From Paenibacillus cymbidii (lineage in GTDB: Bacteria > Bacillota > Bacilli > Paenibacillales > NBRC-103111): a DNA stretch of 54,100 bases. The DNA lies in the NCBI RefSeq assembly GCF_004764705.1, contig NZ_SHLX01000048.1:1-54100 (forward strand), read 5' to 3'. The translations under genes and the position numbers were made by a program. Of the stretch, positions 27,553-36,529 are shown piece by piece; the stretch's first letter is position 1, and each line of letters opens with the position of its first letter. The notes below the pieces were generated by a model that was not told where the DNA came from, searched no databases, and saw nothing but the letters and a program-made list of their open reading frames with translations.

Positions 27553-28208
27553 CGTCAGGGAGGATCACCCTGATGGTTCTTTGGGTTTGGCATCTAAAAG
27601 GGGCTGCTTTTTGCCCCGCGGCCATCGGGGCAAGAACAATGCCGCGTTGGCAATCTGGCTTGGCTGGCAACTGCCAAGCCTCCATCAGAGCTGGACCGAT
27701 GCAAGGGAAGGCTAGCCTTGTGATGGAGGATCGCCTATCATCGAGCAGACACTTTGCTTCATGCGCACCATTCCCCCATCCGCCAACTAGCACCTTGCCA
27801 AATAGGCCATGTTTTCTTGCCTATTTACCCAAAAACGGGCAGCCTCTTCAAAATAGCCAGCGAAATCACTGGCTATTTCGCTTGAAGTGTGGATTTGAAG
27901 GCGATCTGGGGCAAATAACCAGTGTTTTCACTGGCTATTTCGGGCGAGCCGGGCGATACGGGGCAAATAGGCCATTTTTCATGGGCTATTTGGGTTGCCG
28001 AGCAAGAAATCAGGCTACTCAAGAGCGGCTGGCTAGGATCTGCTTCCTGCAGCGGCGCGGGAGTGGCTCCATGGATTCCCGGCATCCGAAAACAACAAGC
28101 GATCGGAGGAGCAGCCCTTCCGCGCAGCGGCTGCAGCGTGAAGCTTGGTTGCGCTTCATTGCGCCAACACGCCCGCCCCCCCCCCTGTCCCCCCGCCCCG
28201 AAACTTAT
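27553..28208 (+). repeat. Long direct repeat, copy B (right flank of the CRISPR-Cas locus)
   Basis: Aligns with 5664-6302 from CGTCAGGGAGGATCACC to CCGAAACTTAT. It begins 28 bp after the last repeat of array 2. The 3' third is more diverged (a different segment near 28003-28070 and a long C-run near 28177). No gene is supported. Copies A and B are about 21.9 kb apart in the same orientation. Confidence 0.85.
27800..27991. repeat. 192-bp four-hairpin element, copy 3
   Basis: Stem-loops at 27800-27826, 27851-27878, 27913-27940 and 27965-27991, again at offsets 0, 51, 113 and 165. It lies inside long direct repeat B and closely resembles copy 2. Confidence 0.85.
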
Positions 28209-28223
28209 CCATTCTTTCCAGCC

Positions 28224-28250
28224 AAACAGCCCCGCAGAGCGGGGCTGTTT
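28224..28250. terminator. Terminator-like hairpin after the rhamnosidase gene
   Basis: AAACAGCCCCGC/GCGGGGCTGTTT, a perfect 12-bp stem with a 3-base loop, 57 bp past the minus-strand stop at 28308. GC-rich stem with A/T flanks on both sides, so it could work in both directions. Confidence 0.75.
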
Positions 28251-28307
28251 GCCTCTAAGCTTATTCAGCCACAAACGCGCTGCTCTCCAAAACCCCGCGC
28301 GCGCCGC

Positions 28308-30446
28308 CTAACCGCCGCCCTCCAACACAACCCCATCCGGCAGCTGCAGCCGGCTGTCGACAACCCCGTCAGCCCCCAGCGCCCACTCCGCGGCAATCGG
28401 CCCGAACGGCGTGACTACACGGCCGGAGCAAGCCGTCATGCCGCCAACCGGCTGCGGACGGAAGCGCACCGTCCGGTAACCCGGAGACGCCGGCTCGACG
28501 CCCAGCACGAAGCGGCTCAGCCATTGCACCGGCGTGCTCGACCACGCGTGACACAGGCTGGTACGGTAAGAACCGTAGCTGGTGTAAGTCGTCAGACTGT
28601 CGTGCACGTCCTCCCCAGCCGGTTCAAGCGTGACCGACTCCCAGAACGTCGTCGCGCCGCGCGCAAGCATGCCGCCCCATACGCGGGAGACGACCTCCCA
28701 CGCCTTGTCCGGCAAGCCGTTCAACGAGCAGCACTCGGCCAGCCAGTAAGCCGAGATGGTCGTCAGCGGGTCGGCGACCGGCACCTCCCGCAGGAAGCGG
28801 CGCGCCTCCTCCGCGCCGACGCAGCCCGCCGCAATGCCGAGCAGCGGCGTAATCAGCGCTTGGCCGCGCAGCAGCTCGCCGCCGTCCGGAGCCGACGCCG
28901 GCCAGCCCGGCGGCAGCTCCAGCTGCGGCAATGCGGCCGCCAGCTTCTCCAGCGCGCGCCGCGCCAGGACGAGCGCCGCATGAAGCGCCAGCCGCGACTC
29001 GGCGGCGTCGATCGGCACCCACTCGATGAACGCGGCACGCTCCCCGTCCAAACGCAGCCGACCGTCAGCCGGGTCCACATTGTCGGCAATCCAGCGCACG
29101 TGCTTGCGAATATCCTCGCGGATCTCGTACAGGAAGGCCGCGTCTCCCGTGAACCAGTAGTATTCCCACAGACCAACCACCCACCAGAGCGTGTACGACT
29201 CGATCGAGTTCATCCAGCAGCCGTAAGGCGTTCCGGCGCCAAGCTCGCGAATCGAGCGGCGCAGTACGGTCAGGTCGTCCCACAGAACAAAATCCGCCTT
29301 GCCGGCCAGATAGAAGTCATACGCCCAGTTCAACCGGTCGCGCTTCACGCCGTCCCACAGCCCAAGCTGGTGGCAGATGCGGTTCGTATGCACGGATACG
29401 TCGTAAATCCGGTTGGCCAGCGCGTTGTCGCTGTCGAACCGCCCGGCCTGAACGAGCGGTACGCCGGCCGACTCGAACGCCAAGTCGAGCGCAACCGGCT
29501 CGCCGCGAGCCGCCACCAGATACAGGTCGACGTAACGCATGCCCTGCGGCAGCGTCACGAAGGTCTCCCCCGGCCCGACGCGGAACGACTCGGTGATGCA
29601 GGCGTCATAACGCGCCAGCTCCTCCGGCGACTCCGCCCCCTGCCAGACAACGGTCAACGGAACGGCACTGCCGCTGACCGCCCGAATGCGCGCATTGTAT
29701 TCGCGCCCCAGATCGAAACGCGCGCGCCGCAGAAGCGCCGGGTCCGCCGCAGCCAGCAGCGCCCGCGCTTCCTTCCACTCCTGCTGTTTCCGCAAGTGGT
29801 AGAACTGGTGCAGCTCGCCGCTCTCCGGCAGCGCAAACGCCAGCGATCCTGCGCCGGTCCCCGCCAGACGAACGCCGCCGTCTCCGTTCGGCGTCACGCG
29901 CCAGTCGGAAGCGTAGGCTTCCGTCACGACCAGCGGCTCCACCGCAATGTCGCCGAAGCCGCCGCGAACGAACCAGTCCGGCGCCCCGTCCAGATCGCCG
30001 TACGGCTCCTCCCCGTACAAACAAACGACTGCCGCGGGTTCGTCGTCCGCCAGCCAATGTTCGTCCGACGCCAGCCAGAAGCCGTCGCCGACCGCATACA
30101 CCGCGCAGCCGACCGTGCGCTGCCACAGATGAATGCTCACCGGCGACACCGGCATCGGTTCGGCGCACGCGATGCGCAGCCGGATCGTATGCTCGCCTTG
30201 CGGCAGCACGTCCGGCAAGCCTTCCACTGCCCGGAACGCCGTGACGTTGCGCGGGTGCTCGGGCAGTTCGGCGACAAGCCGGCCATTCCATTCCACCTGC
30301 ATGCCCCCGGTCAAGGCAACAAACAGCCGGAACCCGGCAATATCCCGCGAAACCGCAAATGTGCGCGACAATACCGTAGCCAAACGGGCCTCCCGCCCGG
30401 CATGCCACAGCCAAACGGGCAAATGTTCTTCGGTTCTCCCAGTCAT
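28308..30446 (-). CDS. GH78-like alpha-L-rhamnosidase
   Basis: 712 residues without signal peptide, so probably cytoplasmic. An N-terminal beta-sandwich part (about 1-330) precedes an (alpha/alpha)6 barrel with GLWDGVKRDRLNWAYDFYLAGKA near 358-380, the region that carries the GH78 catalytic site, and a C-terminal beta domain (PASPGYRTVRFRP). GH78 enzymes release terminal alpha-L-rhamnose by inversion. ATG follows GAAGGAGA. It is the last gene of an ABC importer operon (next gene 36 bp upstream), so it probably cleaves imported rhamnose-containing oligosaccharides. The family is fairly sure; the exact substrate is inferred. Confidence 0.82.
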   Translation of the reverse strand: MTGRTEEHLPVWLWHAGREARLATVLSRTFAVSRDIAGFRLFVALTGGMQVEWNGRLVAELPEHPRNVTAFRAVEGLPDVLPQGEHTIRLRIACAEPMPVSPVSIHLWQRTVGCAVYAVGDGFWLASDEHWLADDEPAAVVCLYGEEPYGDLDGAPDWFVRGGFGDIAVEPLVVTEAYASDWRVTPNGDGGVRLAGTGAGSLAFALPESGELHQFYHLRKQQEWKEARALLAAADPALLRRARFDLGREYNARIRAVSGSAVPLTVVWQGAESPEELARYDACITESFRVGPGETFVTLPQGMRYVDLYLVAARGEPVALDLAFESAGVPLVQAGRFDSDNALANRIYDVSVHTNRICHQLGLWDGVKRDRLNWAYDFYLAGKADFVLWDDLTVLRRSIRELGAGTPYGCWMNSIESYTLWWVVGLWEYYWFTGDAAFLYEIREDIRKHVRWIADNVDPADGRLRLDGERAAFIEWVPIDAAESRLALHAALVLARRALEKLAAALPQLELPPGWPASAPDGGELLRGQALITPLLGIAAGCVGAEEARRFLREVPVADPLTTISAYWLAECCSLNGLPDKAWEVVSRVWGGMLARGATTFWESVTLEPAGEDVHDSLTTYTSYGSYRTSLCHAWSSTPVQWLSRFVLGVEPASPGYRTVRFRPQPVGGMTACSGRVVTPFGPIAAEWALGADGVVDSRLQLPDGVVLEGGG

Positions 30447-30482
30447 AATGCGGTCTCCTTCGCATGTCGTTTGCGCCGCAGG

Positions 30483-31298
30483 CTACGCTTTCACCGCTCC
30501 CGCAACCATACCGTCGATGTAATATTTCATGCCGAGCAGGATCACCGCAACGGTCGGCACGCTGCCGATCACATAACCGGCGAACGACAGCCCGATGTCC
30601 TGCCGCCCGGCCGTGTTCAGGCTGACCGCGGCCATAGTGAACGTACGGTGCTGCTCTTTCAGCACAATGGCCGGCCACAAATAATCGTTGTAGACGCTCA
30701 GGAACGTCACGATGCCGACCGTCACCAGGATCGGAACGGACAGCTGCACGGCGATGCGCGAATACAGATACAGTTCGCCGCCGCCGTCGATGCGCGCCGC
30801 TTCGAACAGCTCCTCCGGAAGCGACTCGAAGAACGTCCGGCACAGCAGAATGCCAAGCAGCTGCGTCCCCGATATGTAGGGCAGGATCAAGCCCCAATAC
30901 GAATCGGTCAATCCCGCCTTGACGATGATCGAGTACAGCGGCACGATCGTCAGCAGCGACGGAATGGCCAGCACGCCGATCAGCAGCAGGAACAGCGTAT
31001 TTTTGAGCGGAAAACGATGGCGGGCGAACGCATAGCCGGACAACGAGCCGAGCAGGACGGCGCCGATAACAGTCACGAAGCAGACGAAAAGCGAATGGAA
31101 AATACTCGTTCGCACCACTTCGAACGCCCGGCGGTAATTGGCCCATAACGGATCGATCGGCAGCTCCCAGAAATCGACGATGATGGACAAGTGGCTGCGC
31201 AGCGAAAACACGATCAACAGCGCGAACGGCGCCAGAGTGGCGACAAGCAGTGCGAACAGCGCCGCCCCCGCCGCCAAACGCGGCAATCTTGCGTTCAT
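30483..31298 (-). CDS. Carbohydrate ABC transporter permease (MalG-like)
   Basis: 271 residues with six hydrophobic segments. The ATPase-contact EAA loop is EELFEAARIDGGGELYLYSRI. ATG 31298 (MNARLPRLA) is chosen for its GGGAGGAGGAG site; the open frame extends 31 residues upstream but overlaps the preceding gene's end. It forms the membrane channel together with the next-upstream permease. No ATPase gene is in the operon, as is common for CUT1 importers in Bacilli that share an MsmX-type ATPase. Confidence 0.92.
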   Translation of the reverse strand: MNARLPRLAAGAALFALLVATLAPFALLIVFSLRSHLSIIVDFWELPIDPLWANYRRAFEVVRTSIFHSLFVCFVTVIGAVLLGSLSGYAFARHRFPLKNTLFLLLIGVLAIPSLLTIVPLYSIIVKAGLTDSYWGLILPYISGTQLLGILLCRTFFESLPEELFEAARIDGGGELYLYSRIAVQLSVPILVTVGIVTFLSVYNDYLWPAIVLKEQHRTFTMAAVSLNTAGRQDIGLSFAGYVIGSVPTVAVILLGMKYYIDGMVAGAVKA

Positions 31299-31330
31299 GA
31301 AGCTTCTCCTCCTCCCGTGCCGAGCCGAAG

Positions 31331-32194
31331 TTAATCGTCCGATCGCAGCACCCGCAAATTTACGATCGTGAGCAGGATGATCACGAGGCATAACGCGGTG
31401 CCGATCGCGGAACCGTAACCGTACTGGGAAGCCCCGAAAGCCGCATTATACATTACAAAAGCCGGATTCACCGTCGCATCGCCCGGCCCTCCGGACGTCA
31501 TGACGACAATTTTGACAAAATCCTGCAAGCTTCCGATAATCGTCAAAATCAACACAACCCGGAACTGCGGCTTCAGCATCGGCAGATGCAGCCTGCGGAA
31601 CACCTGCCAGCCGCTCGCTCCGTCGATCCGCGCCGCCTCCAGCTGCTCGCGGTTGAAGTTGCCGATCGCCGCATAGAAGATCAGGAACGGCAGCCCGGCA
31701 ATAAACGGGAAGCCCATCATCACCAGCGCGCCGATGGCGCTTCGTTTGCCGCCGAGCCACGGCGTCGCCCACGAATCCAAGCCGATCGCACGAAGCAACT
31801 GGTTGATCAACCCGCTTGTCGGGTCGTACATGTTCTGCCAGAGCAGGATGGCGACGATGCCCGGCAGCAGCATCGGCAGGATGAAGCCGGTGCGGTACAC
31901 GTATTTGCTGCGGTTGCCGCGCAGCATATGAATGAATTCCGCCGCAAGCAGCGGAATGACAATCGCCTTGAGCACGTCGGAGACGGTATAAATGACCTGG
32001 TTCCTCATGCCCTGCCGGAACATCCGGTTGCTCAGCATCGAGTGGAAGTTGTCCAGCCCGATCCACTTCGTCTGCACCAGATTCCACTCGGTGAACGAGT
32101 GAAGGAACGCCAGCAACACCGGATAGTACAGGAACGACGCGATGAACGCGAAGGAGGGCAGGATGAAGGCATACGGCAGCAGCAAGCGGCGCAA
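31331..32194 (-). CDS. Carbohydrate ABC transporter permease (MalF/UgpA-like)
   Basis: 287 residues from a TTG at 32194, with six membrane segments and the EAA loop REQLEAARIDGASGWQVFRRL. The start is uncertain: the clear ribosome site GGAGG (32219-32223) is 24 bp from this TTG but 9 bp from an in-frame ATC (32207-32209), just after a stop, which would add five residues. ATC initiation is rare, so either it is used, the TTG is used despite poor spacing, or an ATG has mutated or been misread. Partner of the permease downstream (32-bp gap). Confidence 0.9.
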   Translation of the reverse strand: MRRLLLPYAFILPSFAFIASFLYYPVLLAFLHSFTEWNLVQTKWIGLDNFHSMLSNRMFRQGMRNQVIYTVSDVLKAIVIPLLAAEFIHMLRGNRSKYVYRTGFILPMLLPGIVAILLWQNMYDPTSGLINQLLRAIGLDSWATPWLGGKRSAIGALVMMGFPFIAGLPFLIFYAAIGNFNREQLEAARIDGASGWQVFRRLHLPMLKPQFRVVLILTIIGSLQDFVKIVVMTSGGPGDATVNPAFVMYNAAFGASQYGYGSAIGTALCLVIILLTIVNLRVLRSDD

Positions 32195-32302
32195 GCGGCT
32201 CGTTTCGATGGCGGTTCACCTCCGGTCGCTCGTAGTCGACATTCGTTTCACCGGGTCAAAAGCGGCAAGGGATGGCCGCCGCCACCCCTTCGCCGCTGCC
32301 GG

Positions 32303-33943
32303 CTACTCCTTCGTCTTCGGGTCGAGATCGTACTTCTTGTCGGCCATATATTTGGCCATTGTCCCGTCGACGATCACCTGTTTCTGCTTCAGGTACTCAT
32401 CGACGGAGATATCGCCGTTGTAGTACTTGAGCTCCAGCGTCTTCAGCTCGGTCGTCACGTTCGGATCCGCCGTCGGGTTGCCCGCAGCCGCCCAGCCGAA
32501 CGGATTGAGCCCGATGTTGCCGGCAATCTTGAATCCTTCCAGCGCGCTGTTGAATTCGTCCGTCAGCTTGACGCCTTCCACGAGGCTCGGCCCTTGCACG
32601 AATTGCCCCGCTTTCAGCGTCACGTCATATACCTTCTGCGACACCGCCGGCGAAAACAGATAGAACAGGAAGTCCTCCGCCCGCTTCACTTGCTCCGCAT
32701 CCTTTTTGCCTGTTACGCTGAGCTGGTGGCCGACGGCGAGAATGCCGCGCGGCTTGCCCGGAAAGTTCGGGTCCGGCGTCTTGTATTCGGGAAACTTGAA
32801 CACGCCGACCTTAAACGCCTTGTCGCCAAGCGCCTTCAAATCCGCCAGCATCGAGCCGAGCTTCCAGCTGCCGTTCAGCAGCACGGCTGCCTTGCCGCTG
32901 ATGAACAGGTTGTAGGCATCGGCGTCGCCCATTGTCGCATAGCCGGGCTGATAAAATTGCGACATCTCCTTCATCGTCGTCCAGTACTTCTTTTCGGCCG
33001 GTGAAATCGCCGGTCCGTACACCTTGTTCTTCCACGCCGCGACCCGTTTCTCGTCGTCATACACGGCGCCCTGGTCAAACGCCGGATTGTTGTCGTCGTA
33101 CTTGATCTTGCTGTTGAACTTCTCGATCTCCGGCGTGTTCCGGGCGTCGCCCGGCTGTACGAGCAGCGTCGGATTGAGCTTGCGCGTCGCCCAGTCGACG
33201 AATGAAGCGGTCAGCCAGCCTTCGTAATCGGCCTGCTGCGTGAACGACATCGCCAGCGGGATCGTACCGTAATCCTTCAGCTTCTTAAGCGCGGCCAGAA
33301 AATCCTCCCACGTTGTCGGCTCGGAAACGCCCGCTTTGGCGAATACATCCTTGTTGTAGTAAAAGCCGGTGCCAACCAGATCGAACGGCACCATCCCGAT
33401 GTCGCCCGCATCCGAATACATCCACGACACGTAGTTCTTGTTGCTGATGCCGTCGAGAATCGACTTGTTGTTATTGTACGGATTCGGAGCGGCGGCAAAA
33501 TCGTTCAGCTTGGCGACCCAGCCCTTCTTGATGTTGTTGCCCATGCTGTCGCCGAGCAGATTCAAGTGGACGATATCGGGCGCGTCGTTGCCGCCGGCCG
33601 CCATTTTGGCCTGGAACGACGTTTGGTACGCCTGGTTGTCGGAGCTGAAATCGATGCGGACCGTCGTTTCCGGATGCAGCTTCATGTAGTCGTCTGCGGC
33701 GGCCTTCAGGCCGTCGGCGTAAAATCCGGTGATCGTGGCGAAAACGACCGTTCGTTTCTCCTTGCTCGCAGTCGACGGCGGAGCCGAAGCTTGGGCGGAA
33801 CCGCTGGCGGAAGGTGCGGCAGATGCCGAATCTTTGACCGATGACGACGGAGACGACGAGGAAGAGGGCGATGACTTCGTGCAGCTTGCGACAAGACTTG
33901 CCAGCAGAATAGTCGCGACGGCGAGAACAAACAATCTTTTCAT
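32303..33943 (-). CDS. ABC transporter substrate-binding lipoprotein
   Basis: 546 residues. A lipoprotein signal MKRLFVLAVATILLASLVASC has its lipobox LVASC with Cys21, followed by a Ser/Ala-rich linker and the two-lobed extracellular solute-binding domain (family 1). ATG 33943 is preferred over TTG 33952, which lies too close to AAGGGGG. It captures the sugar outside the membrane for the two permeases downstream. Likely the first gene of the operon ending with the rhamnosidase, hence a rhamnose-containing oligosaccharide or rhamnoside ligand is inferred. Confidence 0.92.
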   Translation of the reverse strand: MKRLFVLAVATILLASLVASCTKSSPSSSSSPSSSVKDSASAAPSASGSAQASAPPSTASKEKRTVVFATITGFYADGLKAAADDYMKLHPETTVRIDFSSDNQAYQTSFQAKMAAGGNDAPDIVHLNLLGDSMGNNIKKGWVAKLNDFAAAPNPYNNNKSILDGISNKNYVSWMYSDAGDIGMVPFDLVGTGFYYNKDVFAKAGVSEPTTWEDFLAALKKLKDYGTIPLAMSFTQQADYEGWLTASFVDWATRKLNPTLLVQPGDARNTPEIEKFNSKIKYDDNNPAFDQGAVYDDEKRVAAWKNKVYGPAISPAEKKYWTTMKEMSQFYQPGYATMGDADAYNLFISGKAAVLLNGSWKLGSMLADLKALGDKAFKVGVFKFPEYKTPDPNFPGKPRGILAVGHQLSVTGKKDAEQVKRAEDFLFYLFSPAVSQKVYDVTLKAGQFVQGPSLVEGVKLTDEFNSALEGFKIAGNIGLNPFGWAAAGNPTADPNVTTELKTLELKYYNGDISVDEYLKQKQVIVDGTMAKYMADKKYDLDPKTKE

Positions 33944-34005
33944 GAACGGCAATCCCCCTTAACAAATGAGTGTTTGGAAAGGAATACATCCGACACAATG
34001 CGACA

Positions 34006-34017
34006 AAAAACGTTTTT
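34006..34017. promoter_or_regulatory. LacI-type operator in the ABC operon leader
   Basis: AAAAACGTTTTT is the core of the palindrome found before the LacI gene (34313-34328). It lies 63 bp upstream of the binding-protein ATG and downstream of its promoter, where a bound repressor would act as a roadblock. A weaker match (AAAATGTTTTTATAA) is at 34177-34191. Confidence 0.65.
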
Positions 34018-34129
34018 ACTCCAAAAAAACGAATCCCCCTCCTTCTGAACATCAGTCGTCTGAATAAAGGTCCGTCGGCCGCTTCGCCGCCAGTGCAACG
34101 CGTATGTCTGATTGAAAGTGCTTACAATG

Positions 34130-34172
34130 TGATCACGTTTTCATCATAGCACGAAAAAATTATTCCATTCAA
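34130..34172 (-). promoter_or_regulatory. Promoter of the ABC/rhamnosidase operon with a cre site
   Basis: Minus strand: -35 TTGAAT (34167-34172), 18 bp, -10 TATGAT (34143-34148). Overlapping the -10 edge is TGAAAACGTGATCA (34130-34143), which fits the CcpA cre consensus TGWAARCGYTWNCW with one mismatch. Glucose repression by CcpA is therefore likely on top of the local LacI regulator. Confidence 0.7.
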
Positions 34173-34276
34173 CGTTAAAATGTTTTTATAAATGGCCTGC
34201 GATAAATGCCCGCGCGTCAAGCTTTCATGCCCCATTTTCATAAAAACGGGCCGTTTTTTGCCGCATTCTCCGCCTC

Positions 34277-34328
34277 TTGACCGCAAAATCGGGGCTGTGC
34301 TACAGTCGAATTATAAAAACGTTTTTAT
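34277..34328 (+). promoter_or_regulatory. Promoter and operator of the LacI-family gene
   Basis: -35 TTGACC (34277-34282), 18 bp, -10 TACAGT (34301-34306), then the perfect 16-bp palindrome ATAAAAACGTTTTTAT (34313-34328) at the expected transcription start. This placement indicates autorepression. Confidence 0.72.
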
Positions 34329-34343
34329 CAGGGAGCGGCGCCA

Positions 34344-35375
34344 ATGGTCACGATTAAAGACATCGCCCGGGAAGCCGGCGTTTCGATCTCCACCGTTTCG
34401 TTCGCCTTCAACGGCACGGCGCCGGTCGCGCCGGAAACGAAGGAACGCATCTTCGAGGTCATCAAGCGGCTCAACTACCAGCCGAATTCGGCCGCACGCG
34501 GGCTGGTGACCCGCAAGACGAACAACATCTGTCTGTTTACGCCGAATCCGGGGTCGAACTTCTTCACCTTCTCCGGCAACAGCACATTCACCGATCTGCT
34601 GCAGGGGATCGGCGAAGTAATCGACCAGAAGGATTACAACCTGCTGCTGTCGTGGGAAATGCACGGCAACAAGGCCAAGACGCCGAAGCTGCTCAAGCTG
34701 CTTCGCGAGCGGGCGATGGACGGCGTGCTGATCTGTTTGCCGGACCACGATTCGAACATCGTCGCCGAACTGCAGGAGCACGGCATGCCGGTTGTTATCG
34801 TTGGCAGCAAAGGACAGAACCAGCTGGTCAACGCCGTCGACGTCGACAACTACGAGCTGGCTTATCGCAACACCTCGCATCTGATCGGTCTCGGCCACAA
34901 GCGGATTGCCTTCATCGTGCCCGGCCCGCTTGAATACCTCGTCTGCGAGGACCGATACGAAGGCTATCTCGACGCGCTGACCGACAATGGCATCAAGATG
35001 CGCGAAGACTATGTACACATCGGCGATTTCGGCGAATCCAGCGGCTACCGCGCCGCCTCGCTGTTCTTCGCCCTGAAGGAGCCGCCGACGGCGGTCATTG
35101 CCGGACGCGACGTCCAGGCCGTCGGGGTGATCGAATACGCGCGTTCGACCGGGCTGGAGATTCCGCGCGATCTGGCGCTCGTCAGCTTCGAGAACACGGA
35201 GCTTGCCGCCAAGTACGACCTGACGTCCACCACGACGAACCTGCACGAGATCGGCAAGGAAGGGGCGCGGCTGCTGCTGAAGCTGCTTGGCCGCAAGAAG
35301 GAGCGTCCGGCGCAGAACATCGTCATCCCGTCGGAGCTCGTCGTGCGCGGCAGCTGCGGCGCGAAGCCGAAGTGA
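34344..35375 (+). CDS. LacI-family transcriptional regulator
   Basis: 343 residues. N-terminal LacI helix-turn-helix (3-22: TIKDIAREAGVSISTVSFAF) and hinge helix, then a periplasmic-binding-protein-like sensor domain (about 62-340). It is divergent from the ABC/rhamnosidase operon, and its palindromic operator occurs in front of both, so it probably represses both until an imported sugar (rhamnoside product) binds. GGGAGCGG precedes the ATG. The stop is 4 bp from the convergent gene's stop. Confidence 0.92.
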   Translation: MVTIKDIAREAGVSISTVSFAFNGTAPVAPETKERIFEVIKRLNYQPNSAARGLVTRKTNNICLFTPNPGSNFFTFSGNSTFTDLLQGIGEVIDQKDYNLLLSWEMHGNKAKTPKLLKLLRERAMDGVLICLPDHDSNIVAELQEHGMPVVIVGSKGQNQLVNAVDVDNYELAYRNTSHLIGLGHKRIAFIVPGPLEYLVCEDRYEGYLDALTDNGIKMREDYVHIGDFGESSGYRAASLFFALKEPPTAVIAGRDVQAVGVIEYARSTGLEIPRDLALVSFENTELAAKYDLTSTTTNLHEIGKEGARLLLKLLGRKKERPAQNIVIPSELVVRGSCGAKPK

Positions 35376-35379
35376 GGGC

Positions 35380-35958
35380 CTAAGCCTCCCACCAAGTGAT
35401 ATTGGCATAAACGGCAATCGTGCCGGCAACGGACAACGAACCGCTTACGGTAACCGTCAGCGACTGGTTGGGCGGCACGACAATGCCGCCATCGACCGCC
35501 AGTTGAAACAAGCCGGGATCGAGCGGAACGGTGGTAAACGCAGCGGCTCCCGAAGGCGCCGCCGTGGCGGAGCGAGCCGTAGCCCCGCTGGCCGTCGGGC
35601 TGGACAAGCGGGTATTGAACGGCGTGAGCGGCGAGGAGGAAACGAAGGTGCCGCCTTGCGCCATCGTCATCGTGCCCGTAAACGACGACAGCAGGCTAAG
35701 CGCAATGCCGATGCCGCCCAGAACGGAAGAGACGTAAAGATTGACGCCGCTGCCCGACGAGTTCGTGATCTGGAGGGAAGTGGTAACGGAGCCGCTCAGC
35801 ACAACGAGCAATGAATTCGAGGAGTTCACGGCAAACATTCGTCCGGCCGATGCCGCTCCCGTTGCGGGCGGCGCCACAATGCCCGGGGCGACGAACGTGT
35901 TGATGCTTTGGCTATAGACGAAGTTGCCCTGCGAGTTGTAGACGGAATAGTTCGTCAA
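35380..35958 (-). CDS. Hypothetical beta-rich protein, paralogue 1
   Basis: 192 residues from TTG, 11 bases after AAGGAGG. It starts TNYSVYNSQGN and ends ITWWEA; between them it is rich in Ser, Thr, Ala, Gly and Val with short alternating hydrophobic runs, as in secreted or surface beta-structures. No signal peptide, cysteine or catalytic motif is visible. It is paralogous over its whole length with the next gene (same first residues, FNxRLxSxxASxATAR in the middle, WWE at the end). The family was not recognised; a spore-surface or extracellular-fibre role is only a guess. Confidence 0.75.
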   Translation of the reverse strand: MTNYSVYNSQGNFVYSQSINTFVAPGIVAPPATGAASAGRMFAVNSSNSLLVVLSGSVTTSLQITNSSGSGVNLYVSSVLGGIGIALSLLSSFTGTMTMAQGGTFVSSSPLTPFNTRLSSPTASGATARSATAAPSGAAAFTTVPLDPGLFQLAVDGGIVVPPNQSLTVTVSGSLSVAGTIAVYANITWWEA

Positions 35959-35998
35959 CCTTCGTTCGACCTCCTTCCTTGGGTGTGGGGCGTATCTG

Positions 35999-36529
35999 CT
36001 AGACTTCCCACCAGATGATGGCGAGCGATGCCGTAGCCGCGCCGGGACCGATTGTTACGGAAAACGTCTGGTTGGCGGAAACGACAACGGAACCGCCCAG
36101 CGATATGGTATACTGCCCGGCCGTAACAGGCACCGTGAGGAAGCTGGCTGGCGTCCCCCCGAGCGTGCCGGTGTTTTGCCGGGCCGTCGCCGCGCTTGCG
36201 TTCGCGCTGCCAAGGCGCATATTGAAGGGCGTCGTCGTGCCGCCCGAGATCGTGCCGCCGGAATACAGCGTCACCGTCGCCGCCGCCGTCCCCCCGCCGC
36301 TTACGCTGGAAATATAAAATGTTTTCGTGCCGGCTGACGGGTTGGCGATCTGCTGCAGGATGCTCTGGCCGGCCGAAAGCGCAATGCTGCCGGAGTTCAG
36401 GACGAACAGGCTGCCGTTTTTGGCCGCGTCGCTTGCCGGAAGCGCCTCGACTCCGGGGGCGGCATACGTGTTCGTCAGCTGCGTGTAAAGAGGGTTGCCG
36501 ATATTGTTGTAGACGCTGTAGTTCGTCAT
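35999..36529 (-). CDS. Hypothetical beta-rich protein, paralogue 2
   Basis: 176 residues. ATG follows GAAAGGCGGC. It begins MTNYSVYNNIGNPLYTQ and ends LAIIWWEV. It has the same plan as its neighbour: an N-terminal YSVYN box, a Gly/Ser/Thr-rich centre with FNMRLGSANASAATAR, a turn-rich stretch TVPVTAGQYTISLGGSVVV, and the WWE end. The 40-bp gap suggests co-transcription. The function is not recognised. Confidence 0.75.
   Translation of the reverse strand: MTNYSVYNNIGNPLYTQLTNTYAAPGVEALPASDAAKNGSLFVLNSGSIALSAGQSILQQIANPSAGTKTFYISSVSGGGTAAATVTLYSGGTISGGTTTPFNMRLGSANASAATARQNTGTLGGTPASFLTVPVTAGQYTISLGGSVVVSANQTFSVTIGPGAATASLAIIWWEV

Noticed and set aside
27525..31148. Very long plus-strand open frame (1207 codons) over the right flank and the rhamnosidase/permease genes
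   Set aside because: It is antisense to well-supported genes, has a low-complexity Arg/Pro/Gln-rich product and no ribosome site; GC-rich third positions keep the opposite strand open.
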